Assembly: GCA_027494165.1 (NCBI GenBank)
Contig: JAOSJM010000005.1
Span: 248,001 to 312,000, forward strand
From: Acidimicrobiia bacterium
GTDB lineage: Bacteria; Actinomycetota; Acidimicrobiia; IMCC26256; JAOSJM01
DNA: 64,000 nucleotides
Reading direction: 5' to 3'
The notes beneath the pieces are model-generated. The model searched no databases, had not been told where the DNA came from, and saw only the letters and a list, made by a program, of their open reading frames with translations. Below are positions 36,725 to 45,403 of this stretch, piece by piece. Position numbers and translations under genes: made by a program. Position 1 is the first letter of the stretch, and every line of letters starts with the position of its first letter.

Positions 36725-37462
36725 ATGTCGACCCTCGCGTGGATCGTGGTGGCCGGGCTCGCCATGAGCTCGCTCGCGCTCGTCGGTGCCGTCACGATCG
36801 TGTTGCCCAAGGCGACCCTGCAACGGCTGTTGTTGCCCCTCGTCGGGCTCGCGGCGGGTTCGCTGCTGGGCGGAGCGTTCTTCCACATGCTCCCGGAGGC
36901 GATCGAGGCCCTGGGGAACGACCTGGCGGTGTACGTCTGGTTGGTGGCCGGCTTCCTGGTGTTCTTCGTGCTGGAGCAGTTCCTGCACTGGCACCACTGC
37001 CACCGCGCCGACCACGACGAGCACCGCCCGCTCGGCTATCTGATCCTCCTGGCCGACGGTCTGCACAACCTGATCGGCGGTCTCGCCGTCGGCGGGGCGT
37101 TCACCGTCGACATCCGCGTCGGGATCGTCACCTGGCTGGCCGCCGCAGCCCACGAGGTCCCCCAGGAGCTCGGCGACTTCGGCGTGCTCGTACACAGCGG
37201 CTGGCGCCGCACCTCGGCGCTGGCGTGGAACCTCGCCTCCGCCCTGACCTTCCTCGTGGGCGCCCTCGTCGCCTACGGACTCGCCCAGCGGGTCGAGGTC
37301 GCCTACCTGCTGCCGTTCGCGGCGGGCAACTTCGTCTACATCGGCGCCGCGGATCTGCTTCCCCTGCTCGCCTCCCAGGCCGACACCCGCGACAAGGTCG
37401 AGACGACCATCGCCCTCGCGTGCGGGCTCGGCATCCTGCTCGCGGCCACCCAGCTCGGGTGA
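36725..37462 (+). CDS. ZIP-family metal transporter
   Basis: 245 residues, about seven to eight membrane segments. The metal site motifs are HNLIGGLAVG (helix IV) and HEVPQELGDF (helix V), and a histidine-rich loop lies between helices III and IV (HWHHCHRADHDEH). Imports zinc, iron or other divalent metal. ATG at 36725; a TTG just before it is possible. The genes after it include a thiamine-binding-like protein and a CDF exporter, so the stretch looks like a metal homeostasis group. Confidence 0.9.
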   Translation: MSTLAWIVVAGLAMSSLALVGAVTIVLPKATLQRLLLPLVGLAAGSLLGGAFFHMLPEAIEALGNDLAVYVWLVAGFLVFFVLEQFLHWHHCHRADHDEHRPLGYLILLADGLHNLIGGLAVGGAFTVDIRVGIVTWLAAAAHEVPQELGDFGVLVHSGWRRTSALAWNLASALTFLVGALVAYGLAQRVEVAYLLPFAAGNFVYIGAADLLPLLASQADTRDKVETTIALACGLGILLAATQLG

Positions 37463-37584
37463 CGAAGCCCCACACGTCGCCTCGCGGGCGCGATCGTGGT
37501 GACGGACGCGCCGGCCGCGGCGAAGCTCGGGACGCGAAAGGCATGACCCACCGTGGGCGGTGGCTGCGGTGATCGGGAGGCTCG

Positions 37585-38247
37585 ATGGGGCGTGACACGG
37601 CAACCAGGGCCGATGCCTACGACCGCTGGTTCGAGGAGCCGTGGGGCCGCTATGCCTTCGCGATCGAGGCGCAGAGCCTCGGCGAGGGGATGGGGCCGGT
37701 CGACGGCGATCTGGTGCTAGACGCCGGCTGTGGGACCGGCCGGTTCGCCCTCGAGCTCGCCCGTGCCGGTGGCGGGGTCGTCGGTCTCGACATCGACCGG
37801 TCGATGCTCGTCGTCGCCGCCCGCCGCCTCTCCGTTCCCTTCGTGGTCGCCGATGTCGGGGACCTGCCGTTCGGCGACGGAGCGTTCGATGCCGCGGTCG
37901 CGATCACGGTGCTCGAGTTCGTTCCCGATCCCGACCGCGCGTTCGCCGAACTAGTCCGGGTCACCCGCCCGGGCGGGCGAGTCGTCGTCGGGGCGTTGAA
38001 CCCTCGCAGCTTCTGGGGGATGATCCACCGGCGGCGGGGCGAGCCGTGGGCCGGCGCACGGTTCCTCTCCCCGAGCGATCTCGCTTCGTTGGGCGCCCGC
38101 TACGGCGACGACGTGGCCGTGTCCGGCGCGCTGTGGGCGCCCGGACCCATCCCGGGGCTCCGCCGCGTCGGTCCGGTGTTGGAACGAGTCGGCCGTCGGT
38201 TTCCACGCTGGGGGGCGTTCCAGGTGCTGGTGGTGCGACGGAGGTGA
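37585..38247 (+). CDS. class I SAM-dependent methyltransferase
   Basis: 220 residues. SAM-binding motif LVLDAGCGTGRFALELARA, then VVGLDIDRSMLVVA and FDAAVAITVLEFVPDP. UbiE/methyltransferase-11 type. The ATG follows GGGAGGCTCG. The substrate is unknown. Sits between the metal transporter and a thiamine-binding-like gene that starts 4 bp after its stop. Confidence 0.85.
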   Translation: MGRDTATRADAYDRWFEEPWGRYAFAIEAQSLGEGMGPVDGDLVLDAGCGTGRFALELARAGGGVVGLDIDRSMLVVAARRLSVPFVVADVGDLPFGDGAFDAAVAITVLEFVPDPDRAFAELVRVTRPGGRVVVGALNPRSFWGMIHRRRGEPWAGARFLSPSDLASLGARYGDDVAVSGALWAPGPIPGLRRVGPVLERVGRRFPRWGAFQVLVVRRR

Positions 38248-38251
38248 GCCG

Positions 38252-38521
38252 ATGGACGTGAGCGCCCAGTTCGCGATCTACCCGCTCGGCCAGACCGGCA
38301 TCGGCCCCGCGATATCGGCGGCCGTCGCTGCTGTGCGCGGCCATGGCCTCGACCCGGATGTGGGTTCGATGAGCACGCTGGTCGTCGGGCCCAGCGCCAC
38401 GGTCTTCGCAGTGCTGCACGACGCGTTCGTCGCTGCGGCCACGGGTGGTTGTGTGCTCGTCGCCACGGTCTCCAACGCCTGCCCGCTCCCCGACCGTTCT
38501 CGGACCGCCGACGATGGATAG
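38252..38521 (+). CDS. YkoF/MTH1187-like thiamine-binding-type small protein
   Basis: 89 residues. The N-terminus VSAQFAIYPLGQTGIGPAIS and the strand VGSMSTLVVGPSATVFAVLH resemble the ACT-like YkoF/MTH1187 fold, which binds hydroxymethylpyrimidine or thiamine. The cysteine-containing tail is unusual. It follows the methyltransferase by 4 bp and precedes the CDF-NifX gene by 51 bp. Role in metal or thiamine handling is inference. Confidence 0.68.
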   Translation: MDVSAQFAIYPLGQTGIGPAISAAVAAVRGHGLDPDVGSMSTLVVGPSATVFAVLHDAFVAAATGGCVLVATVSNACPLPDRSRTADDG

Positions 38522-38572
38522 CGGACGAGCCCGCGCTGCACCGCCATCGGCTCCAGGGGTCGCGGGCCGGTC

Positions 38573-39775
38573 ATGACGGTACGCCGTACCGCGATGGCCA
38601 CCGGGTCGGCGAGGCTGGAACGGTGGGCGTGGTACTCGGTTGCCCTCAACGCCGGCCTCGCAGCTGCGCACGCTCTGGTCGCCCTGGCATCGGGCAGCCT
38701 GGCGGTGACGGCCGAACTGGCCCACAACGTCGTCGACCTGGCTTCGGCGGCCGCCGTCCTGGTCGGGCTGAAGCTCGCGACCCGCCACAGCGAGCGATTC
38801 CCGTACGGACTGCACAAGGTCGAGAACGTGATCGCCGCCGGCGTGGCCGGTCTCGTCTTCCTGACCGCCTACGAGATCGGCCGCCAGTCGCTGTCCGGCC
38901 CCACGACGTCGGTCGAGGTCGACCCGTGGATGGTCGCGATGGTCCTGATCACCGCCATCACCCCGCTCGCGTTCGGCCACTTCGAGCTTCGGGTGGCCCG
39001 GGCGGGGAACTCACCGGCGCTGCTCGCGGACGCGAGGGAGTACCGGGTGCACGCAGCGAGCACCGGTCTCGTCCTCGCCGCGCTCCTCGCGACCGCGGTC
39101 GACCTGCCCCTCGATCGGATCGCGGCGTCGCTGATCGTGGTCGTCGTGGCGAAGGTCGGCTGGGATCTGCTCGCGGACGCCATGCGGGTCCTCCTCGACG
39201 CGAGCCTCGACCGCGGCACCATGGACCGGATCTCCCGGACGATCACCGCGGACCCGGCGGTCAGCGAGGTCAAGTGGGTCACGGGACGCAACGCCGGTCG
39301 CTTCCGGTTCGTCGAGGCCGGGGTCGCGATCCGCGCACCGGACCTGGAGGCCGTCGAGGCGGCGATCCACCGGATCGAGGCCACCGTGCAGGCAGCCGTG
39401 CCGCACGTCGACCGGGTCGTGATCCAGGTCGAACCACCGACGTCGCCCCATCTGAGGTACGCGGTGCCGCTGGCCGACGCCGCCGGTGGGCTGAGCGAGC
39501 ACTTCGGCCGAGCCGGGCAGTTCGCGATCGTGACCGTTCGCCGTTCCGACGGTGCGGTCGAGAGCCGGGAGGTCGTCGCCAACCCGCACCGGGACATCGC
39601 ACGGGGCAAGGGACTCCGTGTCGCCGAGTGGCTCGTGGCCCGCAAGGTGGACGTCGTCGTCACCCGCGAGGCGCTCTACGGCAAGGCGCCCGCCCACGTC
39701 CTCGGCGAAGCGGGGATCGATCTGATCGTCACCGACGCAACGACGCTGGCCGAGGTCTTCGCTCGTAGGACGTGA
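38573..39775 (+). CDS. CDF metal exporter fused to a NifX/dinitrogenase-cofactor-like domain
   Basis: 400 residues. The N-terminal 210 residues are a cation diffusion facilitator with six membrane segments (AELAHNVVDLASAAAVLVGL, SGPTTSVEVDPWMVAM) followed by the cytoplasmic CDF domain. The last 110 residues are a NifX/NifB/NafY-type domain (GGLSEHFGRAGQFAIVTVRR, LVARKVDVVVTREALYGKAP, GIDLIVTDATTL). Such domains bind iron-molybdenum cofactors or metal clusters. The fusion suggests metal sensing or delivery coupled to export. ATG at 38573 is the first in frame after a stop. Confidence 0.87.
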   Translation: MTVRRTAMATGSARLERWAWYSVALNAGLAAAHALVALASGSLAVTAELAHNVVDLASAAAVLVGLKLATRHSERFPYGLHKVENVIAAGVAGLVFLTAYEIGRQSLSGPTTSVEVDPWMVAMVLITAITPLAFGHFELRVARAGNSPALLADAREYRVHAASTGLVLAALLATAVDLPLDRIAASLIVVVVAKVGWDLLADAMRVLLDASLDRGTMDRISRTITADPAVSEVKWVTGRNAGRFRFVEAGVAIRAPDLEAVEAAIHRIEATVQAAVPHVDRVVIQVEPPTSPHLRYAVPLADAAGGLSEHFGRAGQFAIVTVRRSDGAVESREVVANPHRDIARGKGLRVAEWLVARKVDVVVTREALYGKAPAHVLGEAGIDLIVTDATTLAEVFARRT

Positions 39776-39949
39776 CGTCCCGATCCGACCCCGGCACGGC
39801 CCGTCCGGGGGTGATCCCACCGGCGGGGCAGGCCATCTACGATCGCCTCATGGAAGGAGAGGACGCCGCGCGGCTCCGGCCACCCGGCCGGGACCGGGGC
39901 CGGTTGGCGGCCCCTCCGCGACCCTCCACCCCGGCACCCCCTGACGACC

Positions 39950-40546
39950 ATGGACCGCGAGGACTGGAACCGACGCTACGAGGGCCGCGAGCTGCTCTGG
40001 ACCGCGGAGGCGAACCGCTTCGTCGTCGCGGAGATCTCCGGGTTGCAGCCGGGCGTCGCCCTCGACCTCGGCTGCGGAGAGGGCCGCAACGCCGTCTGGC
40101 TCGCCGAGCAGGGCTGGCTCGTCACCGCGGTCGACTTCTCCCACGTGGCGCTCGACAAGGCCCGCCGCCTGGCCGACCAGCGGGGCGTGACCGTCGAGTG
40201 GGTCCAGGCCGACCTCCTGGAGTTCGAGCCCGGCGCGGGTGCGTTCGACCTGGTCCTCGTGGCCTACGTCCAGCTCCCCACCGTCGAGCGCCGCCGCGTG
40301 CTGGGAAGGGCCACCGCCGCCCTCGCGTCGGGGGGGACCCTGCTCGTCGTCGGCCACGACCTGACGAACCTCACCGAGGGCCACGGCGGGCCCCAGGACC
40401 CCTCGGTGCTCTACACCCCCGAGGACATCGTCGCCGAGCTGGGCTCCCTGCAGGTGGTCCGGGCCGAGCGCGTGCGTCGCCCCGTGACGACCGAGGCCGG
40501 CGAGGTCGAAGCCATCGACACCCTCGTCCGGGCCGTGCGGCCCTGA
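39950..40546 (+). CDS. TehB-like SAM-dependent methyltransferase
   Basis: 198 residues. Motifs: MDREDWNRRYEGRELLWT, VALDLGCGEGRNAVWLAEQG, VTAVDFSHVALDKARRLA. It resembles TehB/thiopurine-type methyltransferases, which can methylate metalloids or thiols. The 174-bp upstream gap has a TACGAT box near 39839-39844 but no gene. The next gene starts after a 61-bp gap. Confidence 0.87.
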   Translation: MDREDWNRRYEGRELLWTAEANRFVVAEISGLQPGVALDLGCGEGRNAVWLAEQGWLVTAVDFSHVALDKARRLADQRGVTVEWVQADLLEFEPGAGAFDLVLVAYVQLPTVERRRVLGRATAALASGGTLLVVGHDLTNLTEGHGGPQDPSVLYTPEDIVAELGSLQVVRAERVRRPVTTEAGEVEAIDTLVRAVRP

Positions 40547-40593
40547 CCCGCCCGGGCCGCCGCCGGTATCCCGGCCGCTCCCCCGCCAACCCC

Positions 40594-40599
40594 TACGAT
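40594..40599 (+). promoter_or_regulatory. -10 box TACGAT for leaderless thioesterase transcript
   Basis: TACGAT, 8 nt, then GTG at 40608. Same layout as hemE. Confidence 0.45.
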
Positions 40600-40607
40600 G
40601 GCCGCCC

Positions 40608-41456
40608 GTGGAACCCGTCTGCTTCTTCGGCCTCGAGTCGACCGACGACCCGTGCGTGTGGAGGCTCCCGGTGACCCGGCAGCTCTGCTCGGGGACGGGG
40701 GCGCTCTTCGGCGGGGCCGGGCTCGGAGCGGCCGTCGAGGTCCTCGAGCAGACGACCGGCCGCCCCGCGGTGTGGGCCACGGCCCAGTTCCTCTCCTTCG
40801 CCCGGCCTCCCGCGGTGGTGGAGCTGAGCGTCTACGAGACCGTACGTGGCCACCACACCTCGCAGGCCCGGCTCACGGCGACGGCCGACGGCGAGGAGAT
40901 CCTCTTCGTGGCCGCGACGCTCGGCCGACGGTCGCTGCCCTGGGACGGCTCCTGGGCCGTGCGTCCCGAGGTGCCTCCGCCCGGGGAGTGCCCACCCCGG
41001 CCTCTCCAGCACCGGCACCGGGGATCGCTCATGGACCGCCTCGACGTGCGCCTGGCCCGGGCCCGCACACCCGACGAGCTCCCCGGGCCGCCCGGCGACG
41101 GCCGGAGCGCCCTGTGGGTCCGGCTCCCCGATCTCGACATGTCCGCCGCCGCGCTCGCCATCGTGGGCGACTACGTCCCGTTCGGCATCGGGCAGGCACT
41201 GGGGCAGCGGGCCGGCGGCAACAGCCTCGACAACACGCTGAGGGTGGCGCACCGCCACGAGACCGAGTGGATCCTCGCCGACGTGCGCGCCCACGCCGTC
41301 GCCGACGGGTTCGGCCACGGCCTCGTGCACCTGTGGGCCGAGGACGGCACGCTCCTCGGCACCGCCAGCCAGTCGGCGATCGTGCGGGCGTGGCGGGACG
41401 AACCGGCCGACGAGAGCGCCGACGAGCCCGACCGGGAGGGAGCCGCGACACCATGA
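40608..41456 (+). CDS. TesB-like acyl-CoA thioesterase, double hotdog
   Basis: 282 residues, start GTG at 40608. The first half has GTGALFGGAGLGAAVEVLEQ and VWATAQFLSFARPPAVVEL, the second RVAHRHETEWILADVRAHAV and DGFGHGLVHLWAEDGTLLGT, the typical C-terminal hotdog motif of TesB proteins. Hydrolyses acyl-CoA. Overlaps the LLM gene as ATGA. Confidence 0.88.
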   Translation: MEPVCFFGLESTDDPCVWRLPVTRQLCSGTGALFGGAGLGAAVEVLEQTTGRPAVWATAQFLSFARPPAVVELSVYETVRGHHTSQARLTATADGEEILFVAATLGRRSLPWDGSWAVRPEVPPPGECPPRPLQHRHRGSLMDRLDVRLARARTPDELPGPPGDGRSALWVRLPDLDMSAAALAIVGDYVPFGIGQALGQRAGGNSLDNTLRVAHRHETEWILADVRAHAVADGFGHGLVHLWAEDGTLLGTASQSAIVRAWRDEPADESADEPDREGAATP

Positions 41457-42409
41457 GCGAGCGCTACGGGATCACCGTCCCCTTCGAGGGCGTCCCCCTC
41501 CACGAGCACCGCGAGTGGTACGAGGAAGCCGCGTCGCTCGGCTACACCGACCTGTGGTCGGCCGAGTCGGTGGCGCACGACGCCTTCACACCCCTGGCGC
41601 TCGCGGCGGCCTGGGCGCCCACCCTCCGCCTGGGCACCGCGATCGTCCCGGCGTTCACGCGGGGGCCGGCCACCCTGGCCCAGTGCGCGGCCAGCCTGGC
41701 CCAGGCCGCACCGGGTCGGGTCGCCATCGGCATCGGTTCGTCCTCGAACGTGATCGTCGAGCGATGGAACGGCATCCCCTTCGAGCGGCCCTACGAGCGC
41801 ACACGCGACGTCGTGCGCTTCCTGAAGGCGGCGCTCGGCGGGGAGAAGGTGACCGCCGACTACGAGACGTTCTCGGTCCGGGGGTTCCGGCTGGGCGTAC
41901 CGGTCGAGCATCCGCCGCCGATCCTCGTCGCGGCCCTGCGCCCGGGGATGCTCCGCCTGGCCGGCCGCGAGGCCGACGGGGCCATCATCAACTGGCTCTC
42001 GGCTGACGACGTCCGGCGGGTCGTCCCCCACGTCGGCGAGGGCAAGGAGGTCGTCGCCCGCATCTTCGTGTGCCCGTCCGAGGACACCGAGACCGTGCGG
42101 GCCCTCGGCCGACGCGCCATCGCGGCCTACCTCACCGTGCCCGTCTACCGCGCCTTCCACGAGTGGCTGGGACGCGGACCCGCGCTCCGCGCGATGTGGG
42201 ACGCCTGGGAGGCCGGGGACCGGGCGCGGGCGCTGGAGACCATCCCCGACGACGTCGTCGACTCGCTCATCGTGCACGGCTCCCCGGCGGAGTGCCGGGA
42301 GCACATCGCCCGGTACGTCGCCAACGGCGTCACGACACCGGCGCCGTCGATCTTCCCGGTCGGGGTGGACCTGCGTCAGGCGCTGCGCGACCTCGCGCCG
42401 TCGGCCTGA
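41453..42409 (+). CDS. LLM-class, probably F420-dependent oxidoreductase
   Basis: 318 residues. Bacterial luciferase-like fold: SLGYTDLWSAESVAHDAFTP, LRLGTAIVPAFTRGPATLAQ, APGRVAIGIGSSSNVIVERW and EREADGAIINWL-type motif near the middle. Actinobacterial members usually use F420. ATG overlaps the TesB stop. The pair may serve acyl-CoA degradation. Convergent with the desaturase. Confidence 0.9.
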   Translation: MSERYGITVPFEGVPLHEHREWYEEAASLGYTDLWSAESVAHDAFTPLALAAAWAPTLRLGTAIVPAFTRGPATLAQCAASLAQAAPGRVAIGIGSSSNVIVERWNGIPFERPYERTRDVVRFLKAALGGEKVTADYETFSVRGFRLGVPVEHPPPILVAALRPGMLRLAGREADGAIINWLSADDVRRVVPHVGEGKEVVARIFVCPSEDTETVRALGRRAIAAYLTVPVYRAFHEWLGRGPALRAMWDAWEAGDRARALETIPDDVVDSLIVHGSPAECREHIARYVANGVTTPAPSIFPVGVDLRQALRDLAPSA

Positions 42410-42424
42410 CGGGCCGGGCCGGCC

Positions 42425-43156
42425 TCAGGCCGCGCGCCGCAGCGGGGCGCGCTCGTGGCGGACCCGCACCAGGCGGAGGCGGGCGAGCGCGGCCACGAGC
42501 CACCATCCGGGATCGATCTCTCCGGGATGGAGCGAGAACCGGGCCGACGTGGGAGCGGCGTGGTGGTTGTTGTGGAAGCCCTCCCCGGCGGTGAGGAGGG
42601 CGAGCACCTGGCCGTTGGTCGCCGAGCCCGGATAGGGGCGCTTCCCCACCGTGTGGCCGACCGCGTTGACGGCGCCGCTCAGGCCGACGTAGCTCACCGC
42701 GTGGACCCCGGCGGCCACCAGGCCCGTCCGCCACCCCAGCGCGAGGCAGAGGACGCCGATCCCCAGGCCGAGGCCGAGGAGCGCGTGGTCGAAGAGAGCC
42801 CGGTCGAGCCGGTCGGCCCGGAGGTCCCGGCCGTAGCGCCGGACCGTCTCCCCGTCGCGGGCCGCCCGCCGGTAGAGCCAGGCGTTCCCGAGCTGCACCT
42901 TCCAGACGCCCATGCGGGCGGGGCTGTGGGGGTCGTCGGGGGTGTCGGTCGCCGCGTGGTGGCGGCGGTGCACGGCGGCCCACTCGCGGGGACGCATCCC
43001 CGTCGTGATCCAGACGACCGCGCGGAAGGAGAGCGCGAGGGCGGGATGGGCGCGCAGCGCCCGGTGGGCGACGCCCCGATGGAGGTACACGGTGGTGACG
43101 ACCACCGCGAGCTGGGTGACGGCGAGGCCGGCGGCGACGGCGAGCAGGAGGTGCAT
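42425..43156 (-). CDS. fatty acid desaturase (membrane, acyl-CoA/stearoyl type)
   Basis: 243 residues. Three histidine boxes: HRGVAH in VVVTTVYLHRGVAHRALR, HRRHHA in EWAAVHRRHHAATD, and HNNHHA in GEGFHNNHHAAPTS. Di-iron enzyme that introduces a double bond into fatty acyl chains. Start ATG at 43156; the longer frame to 43297 would include the operator. Divergent from and probably repressed by the TetR protein at 43266, whose operator overlaps this gene's TAGGAT box. Confidence 0.92.
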   Translation of the reverse strand: MHLLLAVAAGLAVTQLAVVVTTVYLHRGVAHRALRAHPALALSFRAVVWITTGMRPREWAAVHRRHHAATDTPDDPHSPARMGVWKVQLGNAWLYRRAARDGETVRRYGRDLRADRLDRALFDHALLGLGLGIGVLCLALGWRTGLVAAGVHAVSYVGLSGAVNAVGHTVGKRPYPGSATNGQVLALLTAGEGFHNNHHAAPTSARFSLHPGEIDPGWWLVAALARLRLVRVRHERAPLRRAA

Positions 43157-43191
43157 GGCGGCTCCGGGAGACGACGGTCTTCCGAGACTGT

Positions 43192-43212
43192 ATCCTACCG
43201 ACCAGTCGGTAG
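43192..43212. promoter_or_regulatory. TetR operator overlapping the desaturase -10 box
   Basis: CTACCGAC-CA-GTCGGTAG (43195-43212), 8-bp perfect arms. On the minus strand TAGGAT (43192-43197) overlaps it and lies 35 bp before the desaturase ATG. TAGCCT (43254-43259) is a possible -10 for the divergent TetR gene. Confidence 0.65.
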
Positions 43213-43265
43213 GCTGGTCGGCACGGAGCCGTGCTGCGACCCCGGCCACCGAATAGCCTCGACCC

Positions 43266-43889
43266 ATGGTCGAGGTGGCCGCCAACGGCTCGAGCACGAA
43301 GGACCAGATCCTCGAGGTCGCCCGGCGGCGGTTCGCCGATCACGGCATCGCCGGCACCAGCCTCAACGAGATCGCCGACGAGGTCGGCATCCGCCGCCCC
43401 AGCCTCCTCCACCACTTCCCCTCCAAGGAGGCGCTCTACCGGGCCGTGCTCCTCGATGCCTTCGCCGACTGGTTCGCGCTCGTCGAGGAGGCGGTGCAGG
43501 GGCCCCGGGAGGGCTGGCCCCAGGTGGAACGGGTCCTGCGCGCCGCGTTCCGCTTCTTCGAGGAGCACCCCGACTTCGTGCGCCTGGCCCGCCGTGAGGC
43601 GCTCGAAGGAGGCCCGCTCCTCTCCGAGGAGCTCGGGGCCACCCTCCGCCCCGTCTTCGAGCGCGGCGTCGCGTTCCTCCAGCGGGAGATGGACGCCGGC
43701 CGGCTCCGTCGCTACGACCCCGGCCAGCTCCTCCTCACCGGCTACGGGGCGATCCTCTCCTACCTGTCCGACGCCCCGCTCATCGGATCGCTCATCGACG
43801 GCGACCCGCTCGCTCCCGACGTCCTGGCCCGCCGCCGCGAGCACGTCATCGACGTCCTCCGCAACGCCCTCGAGCCGCCCCCGGGCTGA
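43266..43889 (+). CDS. TetR-family transcriptional regulator
   Basis: 207 residues. N-terminal [52 protein letters not shown]. The C-terminal ligand domain has two phenylalanine-rich helices. Divergent from the desaturase, with a palindrome between them, so probably a FadR/DesT-like sensor of acyl chains that represses desaturation (inference). Confidence 0.9.
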   Translation: MVEVAANGSSTKDQILEVARRRFADHGIAGTSLNEIADEVGIRRPSLLHHFPSKEALYRAVLLDAFADWFALVEEAVQGPREGWPQVERVLRAAFRFFEEHPDFVRLARREALEGGPLLSEELGATLRPVFERGVAFLQREMDAGRLRRYDPGQLLLTGYGAILSYLSDAPLIGSLIDGDPLAPDVLARRREHVIDVLRNALEPPPG

Positions 43890-43922
43890 TCGCGGCCCCG
43901 GCGCGACCGGGCGAACCGGGCC

Positions 43923-44648
43923 TCAGATCCTGGTCTGCTCCTGCCAGCGCTCGACGATCGCCGCGTCGCCGAACACCTCGAGCTCCCCGGGCCGCCGGCG
44001 CCCCCAGAGGAGGAGGAGCAGGTCCGAGGCCGTCCCGCGCACCGCCACGTCGCCCTTGGCGTGGACCCGCTCCACGACGATGTCGTCGGGCTCGAACCGA
44101 ACGAGCCACTCCCCCTCACGGTCGGTGCAGTGGAGGTGCATCGTCTCGCCCGCGCCCGTCACCTTCCCCCACGACCGGGCCGAGACGTTGGCGAGCTGCT
44201 CGTCGATGCCGTCCACGGCCAGTTGCCCGTCGAGGGGTCGCGGCGTCCCTGCCGCGAGCTCGGCGTCCCACCGGTGGACGGCCGTCTCGTGCGCCATCCG
44301 CCGCGCCCACCACGCCGACGGGTGGTGGCCCGCCCAGGTCCAGACGGTGGCATCCGGACCGACCTCGGCGAAGGCCGACAGCAGCCCGGTGATCCCCTCA
44401 CGGACCCACGCGATCCGCGCCGGGCCGTCCGGCGGTCGCTCCAGCTCGCGGAAGTCGACCACCTCCTGGGAGCGCCGGCCCACGATGGCGGCGGCCCATC
44501 GGTGGGCTCCGCCCACGTGCCCGAGGAGGGTGCCGACCGTCCATCCCGGACACGAGGGGACGTCGCGCTCGGTCCCCACGGACTCGGCCGCGGCGGTCAG
44601 CGCCCGACCCTCGGTCTCGATCGTCGCCACGTGCTCCTCGTAGTCCAT
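43923..44648 (-). CDS. MDMPI-fold (mycothiol maleylpyruvate isomerase-like) protein
   Basis: 241 residues. DinB/MDMPI fold: DYEEHVATIETEGRALTAAA, CPGWTVGTLLGHVGGAHRWA with the first metal histidine, and RRMAHETAVHRWDAELAAG with the second and third. The C-terminal SCP2-like part (GTASDLLLLLWGRR) is typical of actinobacterial members. Mycothiol-dependent thiol transferase or isomerase. Start ATG at 44648. Confidence 0.88.
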   Translation of the reverse strand: MDYEEHVATIETEGRALTAAAESVGTERDVPSCPGWTVGTLLGHVGGAHRWAAAIVGRRSQEVVDFRELERPPDGPARIAWVREGITGLLSAFAEVGPDATVWTWAGHHPSAWWARRMAHETAVHRWDAELAAGTPRPLDGQLAVDGIDEQLANVSARSWGKVTGAGETMHLHCTDREGEWLVRFEPDDIVVERVHAKGDVAVRGTASDLLLLLWGRRRPGELEVFGDAAIVERWQEQTRI

Positions 44649-44659
44649 CGGGCTCCTCC

Positions 44660-45382
44660 TCAGCGCGGCGGGATCTCCAGGGGCAACTCGTCCATCGCGA
44701 CCGGCTCGGCCGGCTCGAGGAGCTCCGGACCGTTCCGCCGGGGATCGTTCACGAGGGTCCGAACGGGGAAGGCCTCGAGCAGGTCGTCGGGCGCCGGCAC
44801 GAGGAGCGCGCGCAGGCCGCCGGGGTCCGACGACGGGTCGAGCCAGGCGTCCCAGCCCTCCTCGCCCAGCAGCACCGGCATCCGATCGTGGACCGGCGCC
44901 AGCAGCGCGTTGGGGGTCGTGGTCAGGATCGTGCAGGAGCGGACGACCCCGCCGGAGGGGTCTCCGGGGTCGTGCCAGACCTCCCACAGGCCGGCGAAGG
45001 CCATCGGCCGGCCGTCCCGCCGGCGGACGGCGACCGGCTGCTTCCTGCGCCCGGGCCCGGCCCGCCACTCGTAGAAGGCGTCGGCGGGGACGAGGCAGCG
45101 CCGGTGGGCGAAGGCCTCCCGGAACGCCGGCCGGTCGGGGGCCGTCTCGGACCGGGCGTTGATCAGGCGATCCCCCACCGCCACCGAGGGAGCCCAGGGG
45201 GGTACGAGCCCCCAGCGGGCTCGCTCGAGCAGGCGCCGGCCGCCGTCGACCCGGACCGTCGGCACCGGGCTGCGGGGCGTGACGTTGTAGTCGGGACCCG
45301 GCTCGCCCGCCGACACCCGCTCGGCGCCGAAGTGCGCAGCGAGGCGGTCGGGCGGGGTGGCGGAGACGAAGCGGCCGCACAT
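44660..45382 (-). CDS. SOS response-associated peptidase, HMCES/YedK family
   Basis: 240 residues. The catalytic Cys2 is in MCGRFVS, with the substrate-binding motifs INARSETAP, PADAFYEW and PVHDRMPVLL. It forms a thiazolidine cross-link with abasic sites in single-stranded DNA, protecting them. Start ATG at 45382 is fixed by the required Cys2. It lies 21 bp after a DUF3052 gene and 11 bp before the MDMPI gene. Confidence 0.94.
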   Translation of the reverse strand: MCGRFVSATPPDRLAAHFGAERVSAGEPGPDYNVTPRSPVPTVRVDGGRRLLERARWGLVPPWAPSVAVGDRLINARSETAPDRPAFREAFAHRRCLVPADAFYEWRAGPGRRKQPVAVRRRDGRPMAFAGLWEVWHDPGDPSGGVVRSCTILTTTPNALLAPVHDRMPVLLGEEGWDAWLDPSSDPGGLRALLVPAPDDLLEAFPVRTLVNDPRRNGPELLEPAEPVAMDELPLEIPPR

Positions 45383-45403
45383 CGCCCCGGCGCGGGTGTC
45401 GCC

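Noticed and set aside
37543..37572. Nine-codon up-ORF before the methyltransferase
   Set aside because: No RBS and no regulatory amino acid bias; probably chance.
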